Below are positions 10,556 through 23,300 of a stretch of DNA of 64,000 bases, piece by piece (position 1 is the first letter of the stretch; each line of letters starts with the position of its first letter). The position numbers and the translations under genes are program-made. The stretch lies in the NCBI RefSeq assembly GCF_004337985.1, contig NC_043743.1, forward strand, positions 2,394,909 through 2,458,908. Reading direction: 5' to 3'. The notes beneath the pieces were generated by a model. That model was not told the DNA's origin. It saw only the letters and a list, made by a program, of their open reading frames with translations, and searched no databases. The DNA is from Pyricularia pennisetigena (taxonomy: Eukaryota > Ascomycota > Sordariomycetes > Magnaporthales > Pyriculariaceae).

Positions 10556-10939
10556 TCATCCCTTGCGTACCGCCACCTGGTTTTTTTTCTGCCACTTCCG
10601 GAGGAATTTACGGGCCTGATATCCCTCCTCTGCATTGAAATGGCCGCTCAGGTTATACATGCCAGGCTGTGACATTCTCCCAGTGCACCGCCTCCTTCCC
10701 TGCGGTTCGACTCGCTCGCGTTGTTTCAGAGGGTCCCAGTCGCAGCGCCCTTGCCAGAGGTTCTGTGGAAGTGTGATGTCTTTGGCGAGCGCCGATTGCA
10801 ACAAAGGTCCTGACTAGGAGAGGACATATCCGGATATGCGACGCAGCAGATTGGGATCTTGTGAAAATCCAACAGATACAAGCTTGGCGGGTTGCTGGGA
10901 AGAGACTGCTTTTTTGTGGATACGAACAGCTCGACTCAT
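10556..10939 (-). CDS. Possible small two-exon gene, 105 aa (weak)
   Basis: From the ATG at 10939, a frame (MSRAVRIHKKAVSSQQPAKL...) is broken by one TAG and then continues open to a TGA at 10556. A GTATCT..CCTAG interval (10879-10814) could be a 66-nt phase-0 intron removing that stop, giving exons 10939-10880 and 10813-10556. The second exon is basic and reads like real protein (GRMSQPGMYNLSGHFNAEEG, then ARKFLRKWQKKN). Codon third positions are moderately C/G biased. I do not recognise the family, and there is no clear branch site. A small mitochondrial or nuclear basic protein is conceivable; a chance frame is also possible. Confidence 0.25.
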
Positions 10940-11903
10940 GGTTAATTACAATTCGCACCCCAATTGCACGACTTGCACGTTATTTTGTCGTATCCCAGGC
11001 AGGTAGATACCGGTAGACAGAGAGCGGGTATAAATCACGACAACTACTAGGGTAGACGAAATTTCTAGAAGTGTTTGAGGGAGAGTGGCTTGTGGGTATC
11101 CTTCCTGGATGACTGATGACGATGTGACTGTATAACTTCGATTGAGGATACAAACTGTGTCTGTAAGATTTCCCTCCCTGTCGTCTCCGGTCGTCGTACT
11201 ACTACGGAGGATGCGAATCTTCGGTGTAATCTTGGCAAGCAATCTACCCTTGCAGAAAGAGTTGAGAGCCCCAGTGTGTTGCTAATTTCATCCCTTTGGG
11301 CGATTCTAGGCTCTCCAGGTGGATCATCTGTGCAGACGGCGCCGGCACATCGGGCCAATGCTGTTTTTCTCTACTCCCACCTTGACGCGCATCTCGATTC
11401 TGGTCGGAGAAGTAATTAGCATGGCTCGTTAAACTATGAAATAAGGTACAGAGAGCTTTTCATCTGTATATCGTTCCATTATCGGCCAACCGTGGACCTG
11501 TTTGGTACGGTCTGGACTCGAGCTGTTCTCGTGGCGACCGATCACAAGGTTTCACTGTTGCTGGTTGGTTATTTCCAGGAGCGGTATTTTCGGGAGCCCT
11601 TTTTGAAATTCGTGATCAGGACATCCAAGATGGTCCAGGCCTAATTCTTGTTTAGGTAAGGTACCTTACCCAGTCCAGTTTCGGCGGCGCAGCCAAAACA
11701 TCAGATAGTCGGAATGTGTGGGGTTGAAGACCCAATCATTCGCCCGGCTGATCGGTTGGCTAGCGCAGCCTAGACTAGCTGTCACTTACCTAGACTATCC
11801 GTATTCCGCAAGTGTTACGCTGTTCATAACACCAATGTTTATTGAAAGAAAAGGAGTCAAGGCGTCAGATCGATCTGCACGACCAGTGCTGGATCCAAAC
11901 TGC

Positions 11904-11904
<1 letters not shown>

Positions 11905-11941
<37 letters not shown>
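11905..11941. repeat. Poly(A) tract, 37 nt
   Basis: Thirty-seven uninterrupted A residues in intergenic DNA, with no obvious target-site duplication at its edges. Confidence 0.95.
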
Positions 11942-11942
<1 letters not shown>

Positions 11943-14320
11943 ATTCGTTCCTCCTTCATGGTGAATCAAGCTGGACATGGCAGTCTGACCAAGCGACCAA
12001 GGTACCCAGCAAAGCCAGCGATATAGAGGTGTATATACGGCAAGCTTGGAGCTGTTTGTCAATATCCAATATCCAATATTTAATGACAAGTAAGCGCATT
12101 AGACCGCCTCAGATTAATAGTGATGCGGCCTTCGGTTCTGTGAGTTGGAGGTGAGATTTTGCCACTTCGGAGCAAAAGCGGTGTTTAGACCAAATCTCTT
12201 CCAAAACGGGTATTCCTAGCGACATGACAAGATTCTTATTTTACCATCGCGTTCTTTTTGTCCTTTTCCTCATCTCCATCCCTGATTGCCTTTTCTCGTT
12301 TCCCAAATTCCTGTGGACCTCATGGAGAGGACACGACATCGCGCTTGGAATGAGAAAAAGGGTGACAATTTTACAAATCGAGTCAACAAAATCTTTACGA
12401 AGTATTACAGCAGTGACCTGATGTCAAAGAACGCACGTGCCAGGAAGGGGCTTTGAAATTAGCTTGATGCTGAAGGGTGTGTCGGCTAATATGCCGATCT
12501 CTCATTTATCCAGGCTCTCAGGGGCACGAACGCCAGGATATGTACTGTACAGCAAGCAATTTGTGTTATCAGAAGCATAAACACCCGTTTGCCTGTGGGG
12601 TATACATCTGGAGAACTGCTTCTTATTGAAGTTCCTTTTACTTCTTCTTTCTTTTCGTTGTCGTACCACCGATGGTATAGCTTCCTCCCTTACCGTTCGG
12701 ACGACCAGGCCCCGAGCTTCCATTGCTTCTAAAGAACTTTCCGATCGTTGACCGCCCTCCAGTTAAAACACTACCCTGCCAGGCCTTGCTTGTGTTAGGG
12801 TACGGTGAGTAAGGCGCTGACAGCTGGAGAAAGTCTCCAGCCTACGTGCCGGCCCACTGCTGATGCTGCCATGTCAATTTTTGTGAATTGTGACAACCGT
12901 CGGAGCTGATAACTCCCGTGAACCAAAGGGCTATCTTTATGGATTGCATTGATGTGATGCCACCAGTCAGTCACATTGAGCACGTCGTCCCATCCACTCG
13001 CTTCCTGTCGCGCCAGACAAACATTGGATCGTTCACTGCCGAAAGCATCTGGTACAAGACCTGATTGGCTCTCCGCTGCAATGGCTCCACAATAGAACAT
13101 GTCAGTTGGCCATAGCGAATCGCCAATTATCCACACTAAATCCATCCCAATGCCCCCCAATCTGGGGCCTAGCTTGCTTGTCACCCCCCGCCCTCCTCCA
13201 GCTCCAAAACTCTACCACGGCTTGCACGGGCGAACCAGAAGCTATCCTAAAGACCTAAACATTAATTGCCTTTACCTAGGTGCACTTGGTGCGGTACGAC
13301 CAAGTCGCAAGTTTGACAACTGCACGCACCGCTAGTCAGCCAGCTAGTCCGCAAAGGGCCTTTTTTGCGAAAGCATCTGAAGGAACATAAAATAACATAC
13401 AATTGGGTGGTTTATGTCCGAAACAAAGGACATCAATTGGTGCCCTCAAAGCTAACGACTCGCATGTTGCCGCCATTTCTTCTCCGGCCCAAGATAAGCA
13501 TTACAAAAGGGAGCAAGCTAATTACATACCTATCCTATTAGCATAAGCATCAGAGTCAGTCACACTGGGGTCATCATCCCTCAACCAACCGTCCAGGACA
13601 GAGCCCCCCCGGTGGAGTCGTGCCGGGGTGGGGACCTAGCGAAGAAAATCTGGCGTACCATACCGGGACGTTGCAACGAGCCCTTGCCTTGGTTGTGCCT
13701 ATGATAATGCTCGTTGGTAGGACCCTTTTCATATGTGTTTTGTGCTGCTCCTGAACTGCATGAGCCGACTCTTGTCTCACAGGCCGTCTAGAGTAAAAAA
13801 GGGAATGCGCTTCGTATTGCCAATGCTACCCAGTCTGGATGCACTTCACTCATAGGGAGGAGGATATCATGCACTCTAAAAGGTTGCCGCAACTTACTCC
13901 GTATCTTGTTTCGTATCTAATTATCCACATCTCATCTAAGGTACAAATATAGCGACAAGACATTGAACAAGAAGACAGCTGAGCCGTGAGCCGTGACTAA
14001 CCTTGATAGCACTAGCCCAGGTACCAATCTGGGTACTGTAGTTGCATAAGGCAAGGTACACGGGTAGGTACAGAGTAAGCAGGCTACTGTACAGTACAGC
14101 ACGCGTACCCCTGTCATCGGGGCCCGTTGGTAGCGAGATGGCAGGAGTGAGGAACATCGTGGGCGGCTGACGGCGATATCCCTGCAAGCTCGTGGCAGAG
14201 CCTGGCCCACGCTCGCCACGCCTCACGTCGGCCCGCCAAAACTACAACCATTCTTTTCTTTACGGAGCACTCTAGCGACTGATGTCAGTGCAAAGGGGTA
14301 AAGAGAGGGAGAGAAAAAAA

Positions 14321-14345
14321 TAAAATAAAATAAAATAAAAAATAA
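14321..14345. repeat. (TAAAA)n microsatellite
   Basis: Four or more TAAAA units, preceded by a GAGAG/A-rich stretch and followed by CAA triplets, about 0.7 kb upstream of the gene at 15019. Confidence 0.85.
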
Positions 14346-15018
14346 ACAACAACAACAAAGCCAGGTCATATCTCTGGCATGAACAAATCAATTGATCGAC
14401 CTCCATCTCTTCCCGCCCCGGTGTGCTCGGCCCTGCCCACATTCAAGGTCAAGGTAACAGAGACAACCAACCGCCTGGGAAGGGTCGACCACGGACCAGG
14501 GGAGCTTGAATTCCGTCGTCAGGTTGATTTGGTTCCAGCCGTGGCGCCTTTTTTTCCCTTCCCGTTTTCCCTTTCATCCCATGTTGTTGTCGTCCGATGT
14601 TTGTTTCTGCCACTAGACGTTATTGGTAATATTGAAACGTGCTGGTCGGCAATTGGCACTAAGGCCTTTCACCATTCCTTCCGGAGCTGATAATTGTCTT
14701 TAATCCCCCTAGCTTCCCACTTGTTTTAACACTTGCTTTTTTATTCCGCCATTCCTATCTACCTAACATACCTTACGTTACCTAGGTACCTCACCTTTAC
14801 CTAGTGGTATCTGTTAATCTTTCAATAATTCAACGAGCCGAGCCCAGCGATCGCCGTCCAGGGCACTAATTTACAAGTCTCAGCAACCGGCCTACCGCAA
14901 CCAGTCCCCGTCAGGAAACACACCCTGTTCGAATACGCCACCTCTCAACCTATCCTATCACACAAGCCACCTCTCCAACAAAAGCAACCACCAGAGAAGA
15001 CGAGCCGTTGACGCCACG

Positions 15019-15830
15019 ATGCCGTCTTTGGCGCGAGCCTCCCCAGAGAGCAGTTACCGCTCGACCCCAAGTGACGGAGCTTCATACTCGACATCAACGC
15101 CCAGCAACTCGCTCACCCATCTTTGTCCGAAACCGAAGGCCGCTGGGTTCCTCAACCGGAGGGCCCGTTGCGAGGGCAAAGAAAGGCAACAGCAACCTAC
15201 TGCAGAATACATGGGCAGGAAGAGCACAAGTAGCAGTGTGATGAGCACTTCCACCGGCAGCACCATGCCCCATCCGCCTACTACGGACAGCAGCAAGAAG
15301 AGGGACTCTTTATCAGGTTTACCACCGCCCTTGACCAAGGAAGAGTTTGAGGCTTTGCCGCTGGCAGTTCAAAGAAAGGTAAGACGATGTCTCTTTCCAG
15401 CATTTCACACATCGCATGTCTTTCATTTTCGTGCCGCCTTGATGAAGCAAGCTGGAACTGGATCCAGCTGGTAATATATGGCTCTCACTGCACTCATGCA
15501 AGGGCGGCATGGATATATTCAGCAATGGAGGGTAGCCTTGTGCCACTTTTCCCCATGACGATTGCCGCGCCGTGCTGAGCGCGTTTGGGCGACGGATCAA
15601 CGACAGTCCAGACGCGAGGTTGCGGTTCTGCAGCAATGGATATATCACATAGCACATTAAAGGGAGGCTTGCATCAAAGTGGTGCAAGTGCAAGTAAGAA
15701 ACGCCCAAGTTTGGTTTGTTTCTACAAGTTTTCAAAGCATTGCCCACCGCGTAGTGCATCCGTGCACCAGAAGTCATGCACTGCAACCGTGGCGGCGATG
15801 CACTATAGGGTGGACATATTGATGGCGCTT

Positions 15831-15861
<31 letters not shown>

Positions 15862-18722
15862 CTCAAGGACGCCAAAAGAGTCAAGCGCAGCCAGCTAGCC
15901 CCAGTGAGCACGGGCTATATTGTCTTTTTGGGTGTCTCGTGCACTTCAAGACCGTCAATCAGTCGGCACGAACCAACTCGGGAGATCGATTGTCACACGC
16001 AAGTCAATCAGGTACCAGGCAGGCTCAACAGTCGAGCAAGCATGTCTGAATCTCCCCCAAGTATAGTCGACACATGGCTGGGGCCTGAGAAGAAAATCAC
16101 TGGCGTATGGGCGGGCTGACTAGGTTGTTGGACTTTCACTCTGGCCCTAGTCAACGATTTCTTCGCCTTTCGCTGTCACTTCTCACTTTTGCCCTGCAGT
16201 CAACTCCAGTGCATCTGCAGCTGTGACACCTCACACCAAGCCCAAAACAACCTAGCCTTTCCCCCCCTCTAATCCCACTCTGGTATCTCTATCTTTCTTT
16301 GCTGTCACAAACAAACCCCATTGCAGTACGTACCCTGCATGTCACGCTACAAAACATCTCAGCTGGAATATTGAACCCTACAACCTAACCTTTCCCTTTT
16401 CATCACCATTTCCACTCGAGAAAACGACACCCCGCGCAACGCATTGGTCTATGCTTCTTTTAGTGGCAACCTACCGCTTCAAGCATGCCGTGCTTCTCTC
16501 ATTTCCAAAGAGATCGACCGTGCGCGTCATGGGCTTGTTCAAAAAATCATTGCTCCATTTCTTTATGTTTTTCTTAGCTTTTGCTTTTGTCATGTTTCTT
16601 CTTGTCTTTATTAGAGGGGTGGCTTGGGAGGGGTGATGCGCCCTAAGTCAACCGCATCTAGTTTCCTAAGCGACATGGCCTGTTCGAGCTGGTTGGGCCG
16701 TAACCTGACGGGTCTGCGGTGGCATTCGTTGACACACGGCGGGTCCCCCCCGTGCCCATACTGCCTTCGTTCTGCACGCCAGCGGGGTCGGCGGCGTTCC
16801 TTCAGGGCATGCATCGTCTGAAATAATGGAGCGTGATGGAAGCCCAGGCCGACTTGTCTGCTGCGTCTCGTTTAGCGTTTAAAACCCGTGTTCCTGCATC
16901 ATTCAACCGTTGATTGCTTCCCCTGCATTTATTGGCATGCCCTCCTGCATTAGTCGAGCTCTGACAAGGCTGCCTGAGACTCGTTCCTTGCTCGACTGAG
17001 GCCTAGGCACCTTGCTACTCGAAGTTTCCTATTGTTTCTTTCTTTCTCTTTTTTTTTTTTTTTGTCCCTTGTTTTTCTTTTTATACCTTTCTTTTTTGGG
17101 GTTTCTTGTGCAATTGGAATGACCGAAATGACCAACACAGTTCCAACGCTTTTCCTTTTAAGTGGAACAACTCGCTAAGCATATCACTCTGCTGCATTTT
17201 TTAGTACTTCTCTACGCTTGAACGCCTTCGCTTCGCACAATCATCAGGCTCGGTTGAAGGCATCTTTGACCACTACGTAGAGAACGTGAAGCGGCGTCGG
17301 CCTCGCCAGGAACGGAGTGCTTCGGACCATTTTGTCGGCAAGGTTAGGCGACGCCCACTTCGCCAGCCACAACCACAAACATTCGATGCCGACTCGCTTT
17401 CCTTTGTCAACAACCTACCGGAGAAGATCAAGAAGCGCCAATTTACCCGCGAGGAACAAGTAGTTCTTGCCAAACACTTGCGCGCCAGTGTTATATTGGA
17501 CGCCGCCGATGAGGCTGTCTACAAGGTTGGGCGGCGAGCTAGCAAGACCTTCACCTCGGACGTCGATACTCTCACCTCTTCCTCATTGGATTCGCCATTG
17601 GCGTCACCCTTGAGTTTCGATACCATAACGCCCTCGACAATTGACCCCATGGATCGTCATATTCCCCACTCGGCTGGCGTATCCACGCCGTCATCCGAGG
17701 CGTCGCCCAGCATACCAGACTCGTTTTATGATAGCTTCCGCTGGATGGAAGATGAGGACGATCTCGACCTGCGACTCTCGATGGATTACTATCATGCCAA
17801 CCTGCGGGACGCATTACCATCATCCAAACATGACCGCCGTCCTTCCTTCCGTCGGCACCTTTCGATTACGAAACTCCCCTTTGGACGATCGTCAACATCA
17901 TTATCACGGCCCATGACCAAGGATGCGGCGAGCACACCGACTAGCCCTATTCACAGCCCCAAAGGATTCGGAAATTCTTCAGCACCCATCTCAAGCAGAA
18001 GATCGAGGACTATGTCCTTGATATCTTCGAGGCAAGCCCAACATGATTTGTCTTCACCCGTTGATCAAGCCGCCGCGCATTACCAGGACCCCGAAGCTCG
18101 ATTGAAACTTAGGGTCTACCTTGCATCACCACAAAAGTTTGACGAGGCGATCGAGTTTGGTTTTCCTTCTGTTGACGCCCGCCCGGTAGCTAGTGAAGGC
18201 CTCCAGGATGCGCCTCAAAAGCTCAAAAACCGGCAGTCCCAGCAGGCTCTGACTGGATCCACCAAGGGCCTAGAAACCTTTTTTGCAGAAGACGACGAGG
18301 ACGACGACGATGAGAAGCTCTCTGACAGCGAGCAAGGTTCGCTTGGTGAGCCGGATTCGCCTAAGACGCCGCTTGCGACTGAAAAGCCGCAGATACGACC
18401 TACACGGCTTCCACCCGACTCCTATACCCAAATCCCCGTCTCGTCCCGGGAGATGACTCTACGAATGACTCTGACTCGGCCAGACCTGAGAGCTTCCGAG
18501 GACCAGATATATCGCTGGAAGCAAGGCCAACCACAGCAAGCAAATAACCGTGCGCAAGCGTCGCAAACGGCGATATACCGGGATGATTTTACGACATCAG
18601 TCTTGCTGGATGCAGGACCGCAGGACGGCATGGACAGGAGTCTGGGCGGTTTAGACCATTGGGCACCTCCCGCGGACAACAATGTCATGAAACGGATCTG
18701 GAACCGTGTCCGGCGGTCCTGA
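15019..18722 (+). CDS. Conserved fungal hypothetical protein, 625 aa, with a 1.83 kb intron
   Basis: Two exons, 15019-15378 and 17205-18722, joined in phase 0 (donor GTAAGA, acceptor TTTTAG). The junction recreates a continuous, helix-like conserved segment: LTKEEFEALPLAVQRK from exon 1 and YFSTLERLRFAQSSG from exon 2 (residues about 105-135). Exon 2 then gives SLSFVNNLPEKIKKRQFTREEQVVLAKHLRASVILDAADEAVYKVGRR. The rest is serine/proline-rich and disordered, with an acidic run (EDDEDDDDEK) in the middle and a basic C-terminus (MKRIWNRVRRS). No signal peptide or membrane segment is seen. Such proteins are widespread in filamentous ascomycetes, sometimes labelled mucin-like because of Ser/Thr content, but I cannot assign a function. 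The exon 2 frame has no ATG for some distance (the codon at 17286 is GTG), so it needs exon 1 or another upstream exon. The intron is exceptionally long for this genome. Confidence 0.8.
15379..17204 (+). other. 1826-nt intron of the 625-aa gene
   Basis: Bounded by GTAAGA and a pyrimidine-rich TTTTTTAG. It contains a 29-nt poly(T) run and, at about 16200-16450, a C/A/T-rich region resembling a fungal promoter and leader (CACAAACAAACCCC, then CATCACCATTTCC just before an ATG at 16451). Longer frames inside it (16451-16636 plus, 15319-15786 minus) have no coding character. It may carry an alternative transcription start or a non-coding RNA. Confidence 0.6.
15833..15861. repeat. Poly(T) tract, 29 nt, in intron
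   Basis: Twenty-nine uninterrupted T residues inside the long intron of the 625-aa gene. Confidence 0.95.
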
Positions 18723-20379
18723 TTTATCTGAGAGTAATGTTATCTCAGCTTTGTTGCATGCCAGGCAAGGGCATGACCTGGCCTCTTCTTTATTTTCAAT
18801 TTTTTGTTTCCTTGTTATACGTGTAGATCTAGCCTCTTCGTTTGTTTGTGGCATTTTTTTTTATTTTTTTTTTTACTTTTTTAGCTACTTTCCTTCCAAA
18901 TACCCAAGATTTTGCATGCTTACTATATGTCTTCCCAGACCTGCGATGTCATTATTGTTCTTGTTTACAATATCCTAAACGTATTCCTTTGCGGGACGTT
19001 TGATGGAGATAGTCAATAAAAAGCTCTTCGGATGATCGTCAAGCTCCAAAATAGTTAGACATGGGATGGCACCAAAGCCAAGACCCAAGAAGCCTCAACG
19101 TTTAACTGTAGGGGTTTCTCCGGAAGCGGGGCAAAAGACCAACTAGACCCACCAAAAGGTCAGAGCGAGCGGTGCGTCCACAGGTGTTTCTTTCTGCTTT
19201 TTGAGGAAGCGGCAATGTGGATACGGCTGTTTGTGCCTCTTAACTTCACTGTTTGTTAGTATTTTTTTAAATGTTGGACTAGTCTGATTTGTGCAAAAAA
19301 AAAAAAAAAAAGAAAGAAAAAAAAAAAAAAAAGGGTTCGACGATCTCCAACAAACCGACTATATTTACAAAGTACCAGCTACTTGCTGACCATGCATGCT
19401 AACTTTCTCTCCAACTTCCCCACTCCCCCAAAACATCGCACAAAAGATCATCACACCCCCGACCCACCGCCCGTCCGCACACGCTAATAAATTTGTGCAA
19501 TTCGCCAAGCCGCGGCCTGAGCGTTATGAAAGGAGGGGAGGTGGAAAAAGAAATATGCAGCATATATTGCGCATATTATGTATCGTAGACCGTGCGCAAC
19601 AACAAGGTCGAGGCGGTTTTCTTTTTTTCTCCCCAACCCCGTCAGAAACCTGAGAACACAATGACACCCAAGGCCAGCTAGATCCTTGGTATCAAAGACA
19701 ATGGATTCGGGAAAAAGGGACGGCCGAACTTCCGGCTACAACGTTATGAGCTGAGTGGAAGATAAAAATAAAATGAAAAAAAAAAAAGGGGTGGGTGCCC
19801 TGTCCATTCCACGTGCGCATGTCGGTGAGCAGACACGCCTGAGATGCAAGTCGAGTTTCGGAAAAGGTCTATAATCCGGTTTAGAATGTGAATAGGAAAA
19901 AGAAAACTTGGATAAACTCTGGTGCACCATGGTAGCGCCAAGTGTGGCACTATAAGGACGACAAGGAGGTTTATATGCAACAGTTAGTCCAAAATAACGT
20001 GCTCTCCGTACTTGGCCAATCTCTGGTCTCCCTAGTCTAGATAGGCGCCAAATCCTACTACTATCGCCCGTTTTAGATAGACTTATCTTGATGCAAGACG
20101 GTTATTTTGGAACCTGATTTGTTCACTGTTGGCCTCCCTTGTATGTTGGAAAGCGCTGTAGACATGTCTGCTGTAACATTGTCAGTATACGAGACAAGGA
20201 CAGGTTGTATGCGCATGCGCGTATATGCGAAACACAGGCCATCTCATTTCGCTCTGCTGTTTATACCGTATATGACAACACTTTTTTTTTTTTTTTTTTT
20301 GTTACACACCGTCCTTCCCAAAGACCGCTCTATCCACCCCCAACTCAGTAAGATCATGTCAGGGCATACCAAGTGGAAC
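18723..20379. other. Convergent intergenic region
   Basis: 3' flanks of the 625-aa gene (plus) and VPS10 (minus). It contains T-rich sequence at 18855-18885, two adjacent A runs (19295-19332), and a 19-nt poly(T) at 20282-20300 just beyond the VPS10 stop. No supported gene. Confidence 0.55.
19295..19332. repeat. Double poly(A) tract
   Basis: Seventeen A residues, a GAAAG interruption, then sixteen A residues. Confidence 0.9.
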
Positions 20380-23300
20380 TCAAACTTCCTCATCGCTATC
20401 GTCACCAAGCAACTCTCCCTCGTCCTCGTCAATACCAGCATAGTCGCTTCTGCCCCTCGAGAAGCTGTCTCTGGTCGTAAATCGCCTGGCGCTGCTACCA
20501 CCGCCCAAGCCGAGCGATCCATAAGTGCCCCTGCCGACGCCACCAAAAATGCCCCAGCGCTCAACCGTCGTCTTGGTGGTCCGCCACAGCGCACCCACCA
20601 GTAGCGGCAGAGCCCCGACGAGGGCGACCGTCGCCGAGACTGCCACGACTGGATATCGCACCCAGGGGCTGTCTGGGTCCAGGAAGGACATTCCCGATGA
20701 TGACTGCTCGCCGAGTCGGATCTGCCCGAAGCCGCCGCTCTCCCACCGTCGGTGCACCCATATGCCTACGGCGCCAGCAGCACCCACGCAGAGAACGACG
20801 ATGAGGAAAATCGTAAAGCCTCCCGGCCCGCCGTGTTGCCGATCGTACTCCTCTTCGTGGCCAGGGCACGGCCACGGCGTTGTGTAGTTGTCGAAGACCC
20901 TGCCTTCCTTGCATGTGCTGATTGGGATTCTCCTGAAGCCGGAAGGCTCGTACCATGTCGACTCCTTCGGGTTTGCTGCGCACCACTCCTCGCGCGACAT
21001 GGGCTGGGCACCTTTGGCGAGAACGCAGTTACGCCCAACGCCCTCGAGTTCGTAGTTGTAATCACTAGAAGTTGACAGTCTGCGTCAGCGGCTTGCTCTG
21101 GTGCAGTGTGGAGGCAAGGGGAAAAGAAACTCACCATTCAAAGTCCTCCCGTGTACATTCGCAGACCTCCATCTTGAAAACTGGAGTGATCTTGTGTTTG
21201 TTGTAACATTTTCTATCCGTCTTCTTGCGCAAATAATACGACTTATGACCGAACAAGCAGTCGTCTGGCCGCAGCGGGTGGGATGGTGACCAGGCATAGT
21301 AGTCGCTTTTACTTTCGTCGTCATCCACCTGGATACAAGGGGTATTGGCCAGGCCGGATAGGTCGAGATTCACGGTGAACAGAGTTTTGTCAGACTTGCG
21401 GCACCAAAGAAGGAAATTCCTCGAGCCTCCTGAGCTGACCGTGGTCATATCGAGGACCTCCACTGGCTCGTCGGTGAAGTCGTAGTCATTCCACGTCTCT
21501 CCCTCGTCGGTTGTGTATGATACCATCTTGGTCTTGGTGCGAGGTACCAGCATTAGGATGGATCCTTGGTCGCCATAAGCCCACCGCCAGGCACCCTTTT
21601 TGACGCTCTTCCACGAGATACCCGCATCTCTGGTGAGGAAGGTGTCGGCATCCTTGATGTCTCCCAGGGTGCTGCCAACATTGCCAACGCCGAACATCAG
21701 GCCGACAGCACCTGCAGAAGAGTACGTCTTTCCGTGGTCCTTTCGCTCCGTGTACCCATGGATGTGGAGTGCGCAGCTCTCATCTCCATTTTCAGAGCTC
21801 GTGCAAGGGTAGTTTTTGCCCTCAGCATCCACGCGTGGTGGCGGCAGGTAGCTCCAGGTGGCACCATCGCTATGGCTGATCAGCGTGCGTCTTTTCTTGG
21901 GCTCGTTGGTGTTTTCCCGGTTGGCCACAATGTTGACGAGCATGACACCCTCGAGCGTAAGCATCTTTTCAAAATCTACAAAGTAGTTCTCGTCGCAGTT
22001 GACGCCCGCAATGCTGACAACATAGTCAGTTCCGTTCGAATTGCTCTTGGCTATGGCACCAATGCAACGATCCTTCTGGGCTGGAGACGGCACAAAGAGT
22101 TTGACGGCGTGCGTTGAGCTGTCCAAAACGGTGAAAGCACGTTCTTCCTTGACGTCCAGGTTGGACGGGAACCGCGCGGCCGCATAGTTGTCGCCATCCA
22201 GGCTGGCAAACGCTTTCAGGCTCTTTCGCTCCGAGTCCTCGGCGGCAACGACGATGAATTCTGCCATTGTTGCAAAGTCTTTGATGTTCTTTTGGCGCAC
22301 CTCCGACGTCTTGAAGAGGTCATTGCTCGAGACAAGGTCGAAAGGTATGTTCTTTTCGTTGCCTTCACGGGATTGTACCGAGCAAATGATTTGATCCTGC
22401 GAGCGAAATTTGTACGAGCTTGAACCGGTAAACTCACACTTGTACACGTAGCGCGCGATCGATCTCCAGTTGTCACCACGATCTTGCGAAAACGAAGCCT
22501 CACGGTAACACGTGTTTTCTTCGCACTTCTTGCCAATCCATATCATCCAATCCTTGTGGTCTGGATGAAAGACCAATGGCTTGGTGTCGGGGTCTATTCC
22601 GTTTCCAGGTGCCTTAAAGTCGTGGAAGTGCTCGCCGTGATCAACTGTGTATATGACCTTGCCCGAGTCCTGAACAAAGAAGGCCATCTCCTTGAAGTAC
22701 TGGTGAGTCACGATGCCCCAGACATTCTTGTCCTTCAGCGCATCGGGAATATCCCATGTCTTGCCATGGTCTTTGGTCAAGAAAATCTGTCCGGCTTTGA
22801 GTGCATTGATTGGACGTGCGATGACGACCTCGTTTTCGTCCATGCTTTCGGCACCCTTTTCCAGGTAGTGTTTCTCAAAGTCAAGCCAGTCGCTGCCAAA
22901 ATCATGTGGCTTTGTGCTAATATTGCCACTCGGTTTTGAAGGCGTCGGCTCCGACGTTTCCTTGCACTTCCGGTCCACCGGATCGTCCTTCTGCGGGCCA
23001 CTTGCCCTCTTGCATGTGTTGCCGGGTATGAGCCTCCATCCGGAAGAGCCCTTGAAGGTATCATCTTTCCCTGAGTTTTTGCAAGCACCATCTGGAGCAA
23101 CAACAGGCCCAACAAGGACACACTCTTTCCCCTCACGCTTGAAATTGTAATCGCACTCAAAGTCCTGGTCCGAACATTCACAAGCTTTTGTCTCTGGCAC
23201 AGGATCTTTGAACTCCTGTTTTACGAAACAGTCCGCATCCTTCTTCCGTCGACGGTATTTCTCGGTGTGGCCCATCAGGCATCTGCCCTCACCCTTGTCG

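Larger units (their letters stand above)
9749..15018. other. 5.3 kb gene-poor interval
   Basis: Apart from a weak candidate at 10556-10939, I see no supported gene. The interval holds the RPB7 promoter, a 37-nt poly(A) tract (11905-11941), a (TAAAA)n run at about 14321-14345, CTAGGTAC-type palindromes (about 10379-10388, 13273-13282, 14780-14790), and the promoter and leader of the gene at 15019. The last 250 nt before 15019 are C/A-rich with CAACC and CACAAG motifs, typical of a fungal 5' leader. Confidence 0.5.
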
